Origin: Nitrospirota bacterium
GTDB lineage: Bacteria > Nitrospirota > Thermodesulfovibrionia > Thermodesulfovibrionales > UBA1546
DNA: 64,000 nt
NCBI GenBank assembly: GCA_016208915.1
Contig: JACQXE010000072.1
Span: 39,891-103,890, forward strand
Direction: 5' to 3'
Part shown: in pieces, positions 1 through 8,684 of the stretch
Position numbering within the stretch: the first letter of the stretch is position 1
Layout of the letters: every line of letters starts with the position of its first letter
The notes under the pieces: model-generated
Databases searched by the model: none
What the model was told of the DNA's origin: nothing
Seen by the model: the letters and a program-made list of their open reading frames with translations, nothing else
Program-made: the position numbers and the translations under genes

Positions 1-1436
1 TCAAGACGGTCTTCGCCGCAAACAAACTTCAGATATATCCTATCCCCTTTGCTGTGCTCTATCGCATTTATGCATGCCTCGATAACAGCCATCTGAAGCT
101 GTTCAATATTGTCCCTGTCCAGATTCAGATTTTTCCCTATCTGTTCCAGACACTGGGCTGCAACAAGCTCGGCCTCTTTTACCGAAGGTATCGTCATTTC
201 AAAAGAAAGGGCGTTCTCTTCAGAAGTTGATACGCTTCCGAGTAGTTCTGCCTCTATATCCCTGTTGATCTTCCCGAGAATCTCTTTCATATAGAGACAG
301 TCTATTAAATCTGTCAGAACCCTGTCCTGCGGAGCCCTGAAGGAACCGAACTCACCGCTTACAAGACCTGAAAGATATAGAGCTTTTGTTATCTTCTCTG
401 CATATTTATTGTCTGAGAAATATCTCCCTGGAATCCTGTCCCGGCTAAATGGCTCCCCTGCGTGATATATTCTGTGGAGACCCTCAAGTATTTCCCGCCT
501 TATGCTCATATCAGGCAATGCCTTTTTTATAGCGGTAATCCAATAACTGTGAATCCTCCCAGCCATGATATCATCGATATACACTTTCCAGAAATCTTTA
601 TCCTCTGATCTTTTTCTTATGCCTGCATTTTTTGCTATAGCGCTTATGTACAACGGATTCCCTCCCAAATGATTGATTAATGCTGAGGGTATTAAATCCG
701 TCCTGTTGCCATATTTATCGAGAATGGATGAAAACATTGCAGATGCATCCTCAATACTCAGCGGTTGCACTTCTATTTTTACAAACCCTGCAGATAAAGG
801 CATCTCCTGTATCTCGGCCTGATTTCCTGTTATCACGTACTGGGTTTTAAGAAATTTGATCGGCTTTTCTAAAAGATAGACGATATCGGCTGATACAGCT
901 TTATCAGGAAGATAAAGATTGTTCAGCATCTGGAAATTATCTATCATAATAACAGCCGGCATGCCTGTGGACAGAGATGCATGATACGGGGCGCCTAATG
1001 CAAGACGCAGGGAATCCAGAGGCTCCTCAGTATTGATATACCGATCAAGTATTTCGCACGCCCATCCCGCCCTTCTTTCCTCAGCAAGGGAATAAATACC
1101 TTTGATGGATAATCCTTCTATATTCAGAAGAGAGGACTCTTTTTTCTCGAAGGCAAGTCTCTGGCAGAGGTATTGGGTTAAATAATCCCTTGAAAAATCT
1201 GATACCGAAAGAAGCGCATTATTGACAAAGTAATAAAATGGGGCTGTTGTTTCCTGCGCCCAGAACAGATGGTTGAATAATTGTTTTAGGAGTTCTGTTT
1301 TTCCTATGCCCCGGCGTCCTGAAAGAAAAATGTTCTCTGCAATGCTTTTTTGTAATTCCAGCGCTTTGTTATAAAGGAATAATAATTCCTCTTTTCTACC
1401 GAAAAAATCCTTTTCAGGAAGTGTACCTAATGGCAT
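1..1436 (-). CDS. AAA-type ATPase fused to RsbW-like HATPase domain (partial)
   Basis: I translated this from the minus strand because the frame is open to the window edge and so is missing from the ORF track. It starts MPLGTLPEKDFFGRKEEL, with an AGGTGA-type ribosome site just before the ATG. A P-loop, GRRGIGKTEL, lies near residue 45, and a hydrophobic stretch ending in D (VIMIDNFQ) is a likely Walker B, so residues 1-350 form an AAA/STAND-type ATPase. The visible C-terminal part reads AVIEACINAIEHS, the N-box of the GHKL/HATPase fold as in RsbW-type anti-sigma serine kinases, and is cut off by the window. The likely role is signalling, such as partner switching coupled to an ATP-driven sensor. 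The domain pairing is seen; the role is inferred. Confidence 0.75.
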   Translation of the reverse strand, partial: MPLGTLPEKDFFGRKEELLFLYNKALELQKSIAENIFLSGRRGIGKTELLKQLFNHLFWAQETTAPFYYFVNNALLSVSDFSRDYLTQYLCQRLAFEKKESSLLNIEGLSIKGIYSLAEERRAGWACEILDRYINTEEPLDSLRLALGAPYHASLSTGMPAVIMIDNFQMLNNLYLPDKAVSADIVYLLEKPIKFLKTQYVITGNQAEIQEMPLSAGFVKIEVQPLSIEDASAMFSSILDKYGNRTDLIPSALINHLGGNPLYISAIAKNAGIRKRSEDKDFWKVYIDDIMAGRIHSYWITAIKKALPDMSIRREILEGLHRIYHAGEPFSRDRIPGRYFSDNKYAEKITKALYLSGLVSGEFGSFRAPQDRVLTDLIDCLYMKEILGKINRDIEAELLGSVSTSEENALSFEMTIPSVKEAELVAAQCLEQIGKNLNLDRDNIEQLQMAVIEACINAIEHSKGDRIYLKFVCGEDRL

Positions 1437-1544
1437 TTCACCTAAATCTCTCTGTTATTGAAATTTAACTATCATACCTTTAAACTTTATTTTTCGTCAA
1501 TGTGACGGGCAGGGGAGATGTCTTAAACTTAGTGATTTAAGAGG

Positions 1545-2318
1545 CTATTTATCTATCAATGCGATGAGCGCATCAGCCTCTTTATATCCGGAAATAACTC
1601 TTCCGTCCTGAAGTATGAGGGCAGGGGTGCCTGTAATGCCTAACTTACCGGCAAGCTTTATATTGTCATCAACTGCTGCTGTCTCACATTTTGGTTTTGG
1701 CAACTCTTTTCCAGCCATGGCATCATCAAGGAGTGTTATTGATTTTTCGCATATAATAGCTTTTGACTTGTCATATGCCCCTTTGTGCATCGGAAGGGGG
1801 AACATCTTTATATAAAAGGCAATGTCTTTCCTTCTTTCTAAGACCTTCTTCATCTCCAGATGAAGTTTAACGCAGAATGGTCATTCAGGGTCTGTAAAGA
1901 CAACCATTTTCTTTAAAGCATTTTTATCGCCCATCACCAGGGCATCATCAAGCGGTATTTTGGAGAAGTCAACTTTATTAATCTCTGATAGTTTTTCTGC
2001 TGTGAGGTTTGTTTTTTTCTTTAGGTCGAACAGTTGGCCTGATACGAGAAGTTTCTTCTCTGAATCTATATATAAAATTCCCTTCTGTCCACGCGCCTCA
2101 AAAACAACCTCCCAGAGTCCTTTTATCTGGGCCGGTTTCACCTCAAGGATTTTTACGTCGGGAATACCATCTTTTAGAAAATTCTGAGCTTCTTCATTGG
2201 TCAACTTGTGGCATTTGATGCAGTCATGATCGCCTTTGTCGCTGCTGTCTGCACGGAAAATAAAAAAGAGTCCTGCAGTTGCGATTATAAGAGCAATTAT
2301 TAAAATATATTTACGCAC
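1545..2318 (-). CDS. DsbC-like thiol-disulfide isomerase, probable selenoprotein (UGA = Sec)
   Basis: The track splits this gene at an in-frame TGA (1881-1883). Read through, it gives FTDPE-[U]-PFC-VKLHLEMKK, so the UGA falls exactly where DsbC/DsbG-family proteins have the first Cys of their CxxC redox centre. The N-terminus has a membrane segment (residues 3-20 of the GTG start) and a CIKCH haem-c attachment motif. A DsbC-like middle part follows, then the thioredoxin-fold domain with the cis-Pro region GITGTPALIL. The product is about 257 residues and probably periplasmic and membrane-anchored. A hairpin fitting a bacterial SECIS starts 15 nt after the UGA. The start could instead be TTG at 2333; GTG at 2318 is preferred because it begins at the membrane helix and lies one helical turn past a good -10. 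A Cys-to-stop point mutation (pseudogene) is the alternative. Confidence 0.75.
1848..1865 (-). promoter_or_regulatory. Candidate bacterial SECIS hairpin
   Basis: On the minus strand CTTCATC-TGGA-GATGAAG forms a perfect 7-bp stem (8 bp if the inner T-A pair closes). It begins 15 nt downstream of the UGA and the loop has G among its first two bases. Stem, loop size, G position and distance match the published bacterial SECIS pattern. It also encodes HLEMKK, so it lies within the gene as bacterial SECIS elements do. No selA, selB, selD or tRNA-Sec is present in the window. Confidence 0.65.
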
Positions 2319-2323
2319 GTCAA

Positions 2324-2353
2324 AGTATAACAATTAAAAATGTTTTTTTGCAA
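2324..2353 (-). promoter_or_regulatory. Promoter of the DsbC-like gene, possibly leaderless
   Basis: Minus strand: TTGCAA, an 18-bp spacer, then TATACT, with GTG only 5 nt beyond the -10 box. The expected transcription start falls on or next to the start codon, and no ribosome-binding site is visible, so the mRNA may be leaderless. The -35 box lies inside the 26-bp repeat shared with the nudix 3' end. Confidence 0.45.
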
Positions 2354-2360
2354 GCTCAAT
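2335..2360. repeat. 26-bp direct repeat, copy 1 (flanks the diguanylate cyclase)
   Basis: A perfect 26-bp match to 3624-3649, beginning TAAAAATG and ending GCAAGCTCAAT. The other copy is the last codons plus stop of the nudix gene. The two copies bracket the GAF-GGDEF gene with a period of 1289 bp. Confidence 0.85.
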
Positions 2361-2372
2361 CTTATACGGGCT

Positions 2373-2402
2373 TTGTGTTTTCCTTTTAGTCTGGTCTATA
2401 AT
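2373..2402 (+). promoter_or_regulatory. Promoter of the GAF-GGDEF gene, possibly leaderless
   Basis: TTGTGT, 18 bp, TATAAT. The preferred ATG (2409) is 6 nt past the -10 box, so transcription would start at the initiation codon. No Shine-Dalgarno sequence precedes it. Confidence 0.45.
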
Positions 2403-2408
2403 GTTTTC

Positions 2409-3614
2409 ATGACAGCATTAATAAATTCTAACCCTTTATTCTTAATAACGATTCTTGCTGTGGGTTGTCTTGTTGCATTGCTTGTCTTTATTTCAGGTAA
2501 AAAGATTGGCGCTGCTCAGGAAAGAAAATGCCTTTCAAATAGCGAAAGGGTTCTTTTCAAAGAGTCTGCTCTTTTATCATCTAAGACTCAGGGATTCCAG
2601 AGGGAGTTAGAAAATTTGAAAAAACAGAATGAAAAATACTTGTACTTTCTTGTAAGGCTTCCCGAAGCTGTCAAGCGCTTAAATACAAATCTGTCATTTG
2701 ATGAAATAATCGCAACCACTGTCAGATTAATAAAAGAACTTTCTGCTCCAAGTGTTATTGAGCTATATTTGTTTAATCAATCTACTAACAGCTTGGAGCT
2801 TACCGCTGCCTTGGGTTCTGATAAGAAGAAAAGCGTAGAGGTCAAAATTGGTGAGGGGATTATCGGCATGGCTGCATTAAACAAGACTTTAGTATTCAAG
2901 GATAAATTCTCACAGTCTCCACACGATAAGAATATAGAAATTGGCATGCCTATGCTTTTTAAAGATGTCTTGATCGGCGTTATTGGTGTTGGGAAAATAT
3001 CCATGCAGTCTGACAATGAAAAAAGGTTTCTCGCAATGATAGCAGACCTTACAGCAATTTCCCTGCAAACTTCTGAAAGCCTGAGTACAGCAAAAAAGGA
3101 AGCTATTACAGATTCTCTCACAGGGCTTTATAACAAGCGTCACTTTCTTGACAAGGCACTTGAGATTGTACGTAAGGCAACAAATTATACCTTGCCTTTT
3201 TCTGTATTCATCTGTGATCTGGACCATTTTAAAAACTATAATGACAAAAATGGCCACGTGGAAGGCGACATCCTTCTTAAAGAACTGGCCAAACTTATAA
3301 AACAAAATACGCGTTCCACTTGTATTGCTGCCCGTTATGGCGGTGAAGAATTTATAGTCCTTCTTCCTGACATAGACAAAAAGGGCACTATGCTTTATGC
3401 TGAGCGGCTTAGAAAGCTGATCGAAGATTATCCTTTTTTACATCGGGAAAAACAGCTTCTTGGCTGTATCTCAATTAGCGGCGGGGTTGCAACTTTTCCT
3501 CTGGACGGAAATACTGTAGATGCGGTCATAAAAAATGCGGATACGGCTTTATCCCAATCAAAAACTGCGGGAAGAAACCGCATTACACCATACGAACCAC
3601 CCAAGTTATCATAG
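2409..3614 (+). CDS. GAF-GGDEF protein, predicted diguanylate cyclase
   Basis: I moved the start from 2340 to ATG 2409 (401 aa): the track start lies inside the 26-bp repeat and in front of the -10 box, while 2409 begins directly before the single membrane helix (about residues 8-28). A short coiled coil follows, then a GAF domain (about 85-225) and a GGDEF domain (about 240-395) with the active-site signature ARYGGEEF. It would make cyclic di-GMP from two GTP at the membrane, gated by the GAF ligand. The RxxD inhibitory site five residues before the signature reads RSTC, so product feedback is probably lost. The gene sits alone between two copies of a 26-bp direct repeat, which suggests it was inserted between nudix and the DsbC-like gene. 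Confidence 0.85.
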   Translation: MTALINSNPLFLITILAVGCLVALLVFISGKKIGAAQERKCLSNSERVLFKESALLSSKTQGFQRELENLKKQNEKYLYFLVRLPEAVKRLNTNLSFDEIIATTVRLIKELSAPSVIELYLFNQSTNSLELTAALGSDKKKSVEVKIGEGIIGMAALNKTLVFKDKFSQSPHDKNIEIGMPMLFKDVLIGVIGVGKISMQSDNEKRFLAMIADLTAISLQTSESLSTAKKEAITDSLTGLYNKRHFLDKALEIVRKATNYTLPFSVFICDLDHFKNYNDKNGHVEGDILLKELAKLIKQNTRSTCIAARYGGEEFIVLLPDIDKKGTMLYAERLRKLIEDYPFLHREKQLLGCISISGGVATFPLDGNTVDAVIKNADTALSQSKTAGRNRITPYEPPKLS

Positions 3615-3622
3615 GAAAAACT

Positions 3623-4168
3623 CTAAAAATGTTTTTTTGCAAGCTCAATTAATCCAAAAATCTTCAGGTCAATAAAATTTCCCGCTGCTTCGAGCAAAGA
3701 CAATTTCCCGCTCAGATCCCCTATGGGAATCCTAAGCACTTCTATATCTTCTGTCTCATCCTGCTGTTTAAAGTCTGCCATTTCGAGCCCTTTTGCGAGA
3801 TATACTGTAAGGATTTCTGAAGATAAGCCTGAAGACAGAGGTCCCTGTACAAGAAAAGTTAACTCTTTCGTGAGATATCCGGTTTCCTCCCGAAGTTCCC
3901 TTCTTGCGGCATCTTCGAGAGCTTCTCCTTTATCATTCAACCCTGCCGGGAATTCTATCACATATTTGTTAACCGCAGGCCGGAACTGCCGTATTAAAAG
4001 CACGTCTCCATTCTCTGTAACAGGAACTATTGCAACAACCCCGTCGCAATCAACCCTTTCTGCAACTTCCCAGTTTCTTAACAAGCCTGACGAATTCCGA
4101 TATGTCACGCTGACACATTTTAAAAAATTCCCATGCCATAACAAGTTCTTTTCTATCACTTCTGGCAT
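3623..4168 (-). CDS. NUDIX hydrolase, ADP-ribose pyrophosphatase-like
   Basis: 181 aa from ATG 4168, which has AAAGGA 6 nt upstream; the track start at 4198 lacks a ribosome site. The NUDIX box is complete: G-x5-E-x7-REL-x-EETG (GLNDKGEALEDAARRELREE, then TGY). The flanking sequence (FRPAVNKYVIEFPAGL) is typical of ADP-ribose pyrophosphatases, which hydrolyse ADP-ribose to AMP and ribose 5-phosphate in the cytosol. Other nucleoside-diphosphate sugars are possible substrates. It is transcribed away from tRNA-Phe and toward the GGDEF gene. Confidence 0.85.
   Translation of the reverse strand: MPEVIEKNLLWHGNFLKCVSVTYRNSSGLLRNWEVAERVDCDGVVAIVPVTENGDVLLIRQFRPAVNKYVIEFPAGLNDKGEALEDAARRELREETGYLTKELTFLVQGPLSSGLSSEILTVYLAKGLEMADFKQQDETEDIEVLRIPIGDLSGKLSLLEAAGNFIDLKIFGLIELAKKHF
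3624..3649. repeat. 26-bp direct repeat, copy 2 (3' end of nudix gene)
   Basis: Identical to 2335-2360. Read on the minus strand it encodes the final residues of the nudix protein (IELAKKHF) and most of its stop codon, so this is presumably the original copy. Confidence 0.85.
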
Positions 4169-4249
4169 TTTTTGTCCTTTACGTTTCAGGAAAAACACCT
4201 TCGTAAAATAATTATTCTTGACTCGATACTTATCAGAGGAATAAAATCA

Positions 4250-4325
4250 TGGTGGGCAGTCGCAGAATCGAACTGCGGACACGAGGCTTTTCAGGCCTCT
4301 GCTCTACCGACTGAGCTAACTGCCC
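4250..4325 (-). tRNA. tRNA-Phe (GAA)
   Basis: Minus-strand cloverleaf: acceptor GGGCAGT/ACTGCCC, D arm GCTC-AGTCGGTA-GAGC, anticodon loop CTGAAAA (GAA), T arm CGCAG-TTCGATT-CTGCG. The discriminator is A and the CCA is encoded. Confidence 0.96.
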
Positions 4326-4369
4326 GTATTTATAACACTATAAACTCTTACTCTTTTTAATGTCAAGCT

Positions 4370-5959
4370 ATGCAAAAAGTTATAGCCGATAACTTCAGGC
4401 GGTATGGACATGCTGTTATTTCAGGGATTATTTTAATCTTTGCATTCCCTGCTTTTGACTTTTCATTTCTTGCATGGGTTGCCTTAACGCCATTTCTTAT
4501 CTCCCTCCTGAACAAAAGGCCTGCTGAGGCCTTCCGCGCAGGTTTTTTTATGGGTATCCCATACTTTTTCGGCACTCTTTACTGGATATACCACTCCATA
4601 AACCATTACGGAAATATCCCGCTTGTCCCAAGCCTTGCGCTTGTCCTTATCCTTTGCATGTATTTAAGTCTTTATACCGGTGTCTTCGCCGTGCTTTTTT
4701 CATGGAAAATCACTACTTCCAGGTTTCCGGCGCTTTTTCTTGCGCCTGTGATCTGGGTAACTCTGGAATTCCTACGTTCTTATGCGCTCACAGGTTTTCC
4801 ATGGTCCAGCATAGGTTATTCGCAATACAGGTTTCTCCCTGTAATACAGTTTGCAGACATAACAGGAATCTACGGGGTTTCTTTTCTGGTTGTAGCCTTT
4901 AATGGCGCAGTTGCCGACTTCTTTATTATCAAAAAAAGGCTGCGCGCTATGCCGCTGTTTTCACTTTCACAAACTATAACAGGTGTTGTTATCCTTGCAT
5001 TCTTGCTCATTTTCGTTTTTACCTATGGTTACTGGCGGCTTAGCGATTCTTCTGCCGGCGCGTCTGTACGCGTTAGCATTATTCAGGGGAATATAGAGCA
5101 GGACAAGAAATGGGACAATACCTACCAACGCGCTGTTCTTAATACCTATAAGGATTTATCTTTCGCTGTTGTTCCGATGTCCCCTAACCTGATAGTATGG
5201 CCTGAGACTGCTGTTCCATTCTATTTTAATTCTGACAAAAGCCTTACGCAGGAACTAGTCGATTTTCAGCAAACATTAAACTCCTATCTTTTGTTCGGAA
5301 GCGTTCTAATAAAAACACCCTCTGCTACAGACAGTCGTAGCGCATCTTCTGAAATCAGCAACCTGCCGACAAACAGCGCTGTGCTGCTTTCGCCTGATGG
5401 AAGACAGGCCTTTGTTTATGATAAAATACACTTGGTTCCCTTCGGTGAATATGTTCCCCTGAAAAAACTTTTGTTCTTCGTTGACAAGCTTGTTGCCGGC
5501 ATAGGAGATTATGTCCCTGGTGACAGTATTTTGAGAGCAGAAACGCCCTATGGAAATTTTGGTGTATTCATCTGTTATGAGATAATCTTTCCCGGTCTCG
5601 TAAGAAAATTTTATTCTAAAGATGGAGATTTTATAGTAACAATAACTAATGACGCCTGGTTTGGAAAGACCGCAGGGCCCTATCAGCATTTCAGCATGGC
5701 AGTATTACGGGCCGTGGAAAACCGGAAACCTGTTATACGAGCAGCAAATACAGGTATCTCTGGTTTCATTGACAGTAGCGGAAGGATTATAGGAATGACA
5801 CGGTTGTTTCAACGTACAGCCAGGACTATGGAGGTAAAAACCAATAGTTATAGGACTTTTTATTCAAAGTATGGAGATATTTTTTCATATATCTGTATTG
5901 TAATAACAATATTATTATCAATAAATATATCCCGGAGGCAGTATGTTACTACAATCTGA
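4370..5959 (+). CDS. lnt: Apolipoprotein N-acyltransferase
   Basis: 529 aa, the usual length. The N-terminal half holds about six membrane helices; the C-terminal half is a periplasmic nitrilase-type domain. The catalytic triad is visible as Glu in VWPETAVPF, Lys in YDKIHLVPFGEYVPL and Cys in FICYEIIFP. It transfers an acyl chain from phospholipid to the N-terminal Cys of lipoproteins, the last step of lipoprotein maturation, which implies a diderm cell. Its last 17 bp overlap the start of prfB, so the two are probably co-transcribed. One further membrane helix closes the protein. Confidence 0.96.
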   Translation: MQKVIADNFRRYGHAVISGIILIFAFPAFDFSFLAWVALTPFLISLLNKRPAEAFRAGFFMGIPYFFGTLYWIYHSINHYGNIPLVPSLALVLILCMYLSLYTGVFAVLFSWKITTSRFPALFLAPVIWVTLEFLRSYALTGFPWSSIGYSQYRFLPVIQFADITGIYGVSFLVVAFNGAVADFFIIKKRLRAMPLFSLSQTITGVVILAFLLIFVFTYGYWRLSDSSAGASVRVSIIQGNIEQDKKWDNTYQRAVLNTYKDLSFAVVPMSPNLIVWPETAVPFYFNSDKSLTQELVDFQQTLNSYLLFGSVLIKTPSATDSRSASSEISNLPTNSAVLLSPDGRQAFVYDKIHLVPFGEYVPLKKLLFFVDKLVAGIGDYVPGDSILRAETPYGNFGVFICYEIIFPGLVRKFYSKDGDFIVTITNDAWFGKTAGPYQHFSMAVLRAVENRKPVIRAANTGISGFIDSSGRIIGMTRLFQRTARTMEVKTNSYRTFYSKYGDIFSYICIVITILLSINISRRQYVTTI

Positions 5960-7053
5960 GCTAAAAGAAGAACTCGCATCCTTAAGGGAAAAGGTCCATT
6001 CCCTTAGAGGTTATCTTTGATGTCGCTGGGCTTCAGCAAGAGATAGCTTCGATAAATGAGTCCCTCTTACAAGCTTCTGCTTGGTCTTTTCCGCAGAAGA
6101 TTCTTGAGCTGCAAAAAAGAAAGGCTTATATTGAGGACCTGCTTTTTCCATTAGAAGCCATCTTCAGCAAACTTTCTTATTTAGAGGATTCCATAAAGAT
6201 ACTGGATGAAGAAGAGGGGGCTGTCTTTCTTCAGGACATCCAACAGGAAGTTAATAAACTGAAGGAAGAAGTCGAGGGATTGGAATTAAAGCATCTTCTT
6301 TCCGGCCATCTGGACAAAAACAATGCTATTGTTTCTATACATCCTGGTGCAGGCGGGATGGAAAGCCAGGAATGGGCACAGATGTTGTTGAGGATGTATC
6401 TGCGGTGGGCAGAAAAAAATCACTTCAGTACAGAGATCTTGGATATAATATACGGAGAAGAGGCTGGAATAAAAAATGTAACATTTTCAGTGAATGGAAA
6501 TTATGCGTATGGTTTCTTAAAAGCTGAGGCTGGTGTTCACAGACTAGTTAGAATCTCCCCGTTCGATGCAAAAAAAAGACGACATACATCTTTCGCAGCT
6601 ATTCTCTTATATCCCGATATTGATAAAGACATAAACATCGAGATAAAGCCCGATGATCTTAAAATTGATACATTCAGGGCTTCTGGTGCTGGTGGCCAAC
6701 ACGTAAATAAAACTTCCTCTGCTGTGCGATTGACCCATCTGTCTACAGGAATAGTTGTTACCTGTCAGAATGAACGTTCCCAGTATAAAAACAAGGCTAC
6801 TGCGATGAAGATTCTTAAAGCGCGTCTTTATACTCTGTCCATTAAAGAGCAGGAGGACAAAATGAAGGGGATTATAGGTGATAAGAAAGATATTTCTTGG
6901 GGAAATCAGATAAGGTCTTATGTTCTTCAGCCATATAGAATGGTTAAGGATCATAGGACAGGCATAGAAATTGGAAATGTTGATTCTGTTCTTGACGGAG
7001 GACTGAACGATTTTATAAAGGCTTTCTTAAAAAATAAAAAGGCTGGAGTATAG
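5943..7053 (+). CDS. prfB: Peptide chain release factor 2 (programmed +1 frameshift)
   Basis: The track shows only the part from 6280. The gene starts at ATG 5943, inside the end of lnt. After 25 codons it meets TGA (6018-6020) in TAT-CTT-TGA and continues in the +1 frame as GAT-GTC-GCT, giving 369 aa. This is the classical autoregulatory frameshift: scarce RF2 makes the ribosome pause at UGA and slip on CUU, and the UGA is at codon 26 as in E. coli. The +1 product shows the tRNA-mimicking SPF motif (RISPFDAKKRRHTSF) and the peptidyl-tRNA hydrolysis motif GAGGQHVNKT. It recognises UGA and UAA. That UGA acts as a stop here matters for the selenoprotein claim, since Sec insertion must compete with it. 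Confidence 0.96.
6003..6020 (+). promoter_or_regulatory. prfB +1 frameshift site
   Basis: The sequence CTTAGAGGTTATCTTTGA contains an internal Shine-Dalgarno-like AGAGG three bases before the slippery TAT-CTT and the in-frame TGA. Spacing and order match the well-studied RF2 recoding signal. Confidence 0.92.
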
Positions 7054-7252
7054 AATCTATTACTACTATAAAGTATTTATATAAAGGCAGTTGTAGTATT
7101 AGTTTGTGTTAGAAAGTGAAGATCAGTGTTAACTACTTGATTTTTAATTGAATTTGGTGTTTGTAAAAAATGATAGAGTATAGGTCTTAATATGAACAAA
7201 AAAGGGTGTCGAAAAAGATAACAATATACTGACAAAAGGATTAACAGTTTTC

Positions 7253-7282
7253 TTGATTGTATTTATGGAGATGCTATATAAT
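7253..7282 (+). promoter_or_regulatory. dnaA promoter
   Basis: TTGATT, an 18-bp spacer, then TATAAT, about 60 bp before the dnaA ATG. The 290-bp gap between prfB and dnaA is AT-rich, but I found no clear run of TTATCCACA boxes in it, so an origin here is not supported. Confidence 0.55.
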
Positions 7283-7343
7283 AGTCAACCACCCGAAAGA
7301 GTTACTAACAATCTGTCAATAAAATGTTAATAAAGGCATAAAA

Positions 7344-8675
7344 ATGACCGTAGAAGATGTTTGGGAAAAAAGCCGCTCTATTATAGAAGAAAAGGTCGGT
7401 AGCAATATATTTGACCTTTGGATCAGACCAATAAAATCTGTGCAGATAAAGGATCAGCAGGTTACACTGGAGGTTCCGAACAGGTTTTTTAAGGAGTGGA
7501 TAGAAGACTATTATCCAAACCTTATGAGCGAGACCTTTGAGGGCGTTCTTGGGCAGGCAGTAGCAGTTAGGTATAAGATATCGGAAAAAGAGGCAGCAGA
7601 TATAAAAAGGATGGAAGCAAGGCTAGAAAACAGAAAGACAAGGCTCGCAAATAGGGGTATATATTTGAATCCAAGATATACCTTTGACAATTTTGTTACA
7701 GGACAGAGTAATCAGTTTGCACAGGCAGCGGCTAAGGCCGTAGCAGAAAATCCCGGCAGGGCATATAATCCGTTATTTGTATACGGTGGTGTAGGATTAG
7801 GTAAAACACATCTCATCAGCGCAATAGGAAATGCGGTAATAGACTGCAGACAGGAATACAACGTACTTTATGTATCAGCAGAACAGTTTACAAATGAGGT
7901 GGTAGCAGCTATCAGGCATAGCAAAACCGAAGAACTGAAGAAGAAATACAGAAACGTTGACATACTTCTAATAGATGATGTGCAATTTGTTGAGAACAAG
8001 GTGCAGACTCAGGAAGAATTATTCTATACGATTAATTCTCTTTATGAAAAACAGCAACAGATAGTAATCTCCAGCGACAGGCCGCCCAGAGAGATAAAAA
8101 CAGTCACAGACAGGCTCCGCTCAAGATTTAGCATGGGGCTTATAGCGGATATTCAGTTACCGGAATTCGAGACCAGGGTAGCAATAATACAGAAAAAGGC
8201 AACAAAGGAGAGAATGGAGCTTAAAGAAGAGGTAATAGCGTTTATAGCCTCCATAATAAAGACTAATATAAGAGAACTGGAGGGATGTCTTATAAGGCTC
8301 GGGGCTCAGTCATCCCTGACAGGGAAACAGATAGATATAGATATGGCAAAAACCGTGCTTAAGGACTTTCTACAGGATGAGGACAAGCCCATCAACATAG
8401 AACAGATACAGAAAACCGTTTGCGAATACTTCGGACTCAAACTGCAGGACCTGAAAGCTCGGAAGAGGACAAAAGAAATAGCGCTGCCGCGGCAAATAGC
8501 AATGTATCTTTGTAAACAACTCACAAAAGCATCACTGAGCGATATAGGCAAGAATATGGGCGGCAAAGACCACGCAACAGTAATCTACGCCTGTAATCAG
8601 ATAGAGGATAAGAAAACAAAGGACGATAACTTTAATAAGATGGTCGAAACCCTCTTACGTAAAATAAAACCTTAA
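7344..8675 (+). CDS. dnaA: Chromosomal replication initiator DnaA
   Basis: 443 aa. Domain I is at residues 1-75. The AAA+ domain has Walker A GGVGLGKTHL and Walker B ILLIDDVQF, and the sensor/arginine-finger region VTDRLRSRF follows. The domain IV helix-turn-helix carries the DnaA-box signature GGKDHATVIYA. It binds DnaA boxes and opens the origin. An AAAGG ribosome site lies 8 nt upstream of ATG. The order dnaA-dnaN-gyrB is close to the classical origin arrangement (recF is absent), so the window is probably near oriC. Confidence 0.98.
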   Translation: MTVEDVWEKSRSIIEEKVGSNIFDLWIRPIKSVQIKDQQVTLEVPNRFFKEWIEDYYPNLMSETFEGVLGQAVAVRYKISEKEAADIKRMEARLENRKTRLANRGIYLNPRYTFDNFVTGQSNQFAQAAAKAVAENPGRAYNPLFVYGGVGLGKTHLISAIGNAVIDCRQEYNVLYVSAEQFTNEVVAAIRHSKTEELKKKYRNVDILLIDDVQFVENKVQTQEELFYTINSLYEKQQQIVISSDRPPREIKTVTDRLRSRFSMGLIADIQLPEFETRVAIIQKKATKERMELKEEVIAFIASIIKTNIRELEGCLIRLGAQSSLTGKQIDIDMAKTVLKDFLQDEDKPINIEQIQKTVCEYFGLKLQDLKARKRTKEIALPRQIAMYLCKQLTKASLSDIGKNMGGKDHATVIYACNQIEDKKTKDDNFNKMVETLLRKIKP

Positions 8676-8684
8676 GGAGGCACT

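Noticed and set aside
3249-3262. CCACGTGG in the GGDEF gene as a parS site
   Set aside because: Only the central 8 bases match and it lies in conserved coding sequence.
7054-7343. oriC in the prfB-dnaA gap
   Set aside because: AT-rich, but no cluster of DnaA boxes could be found.
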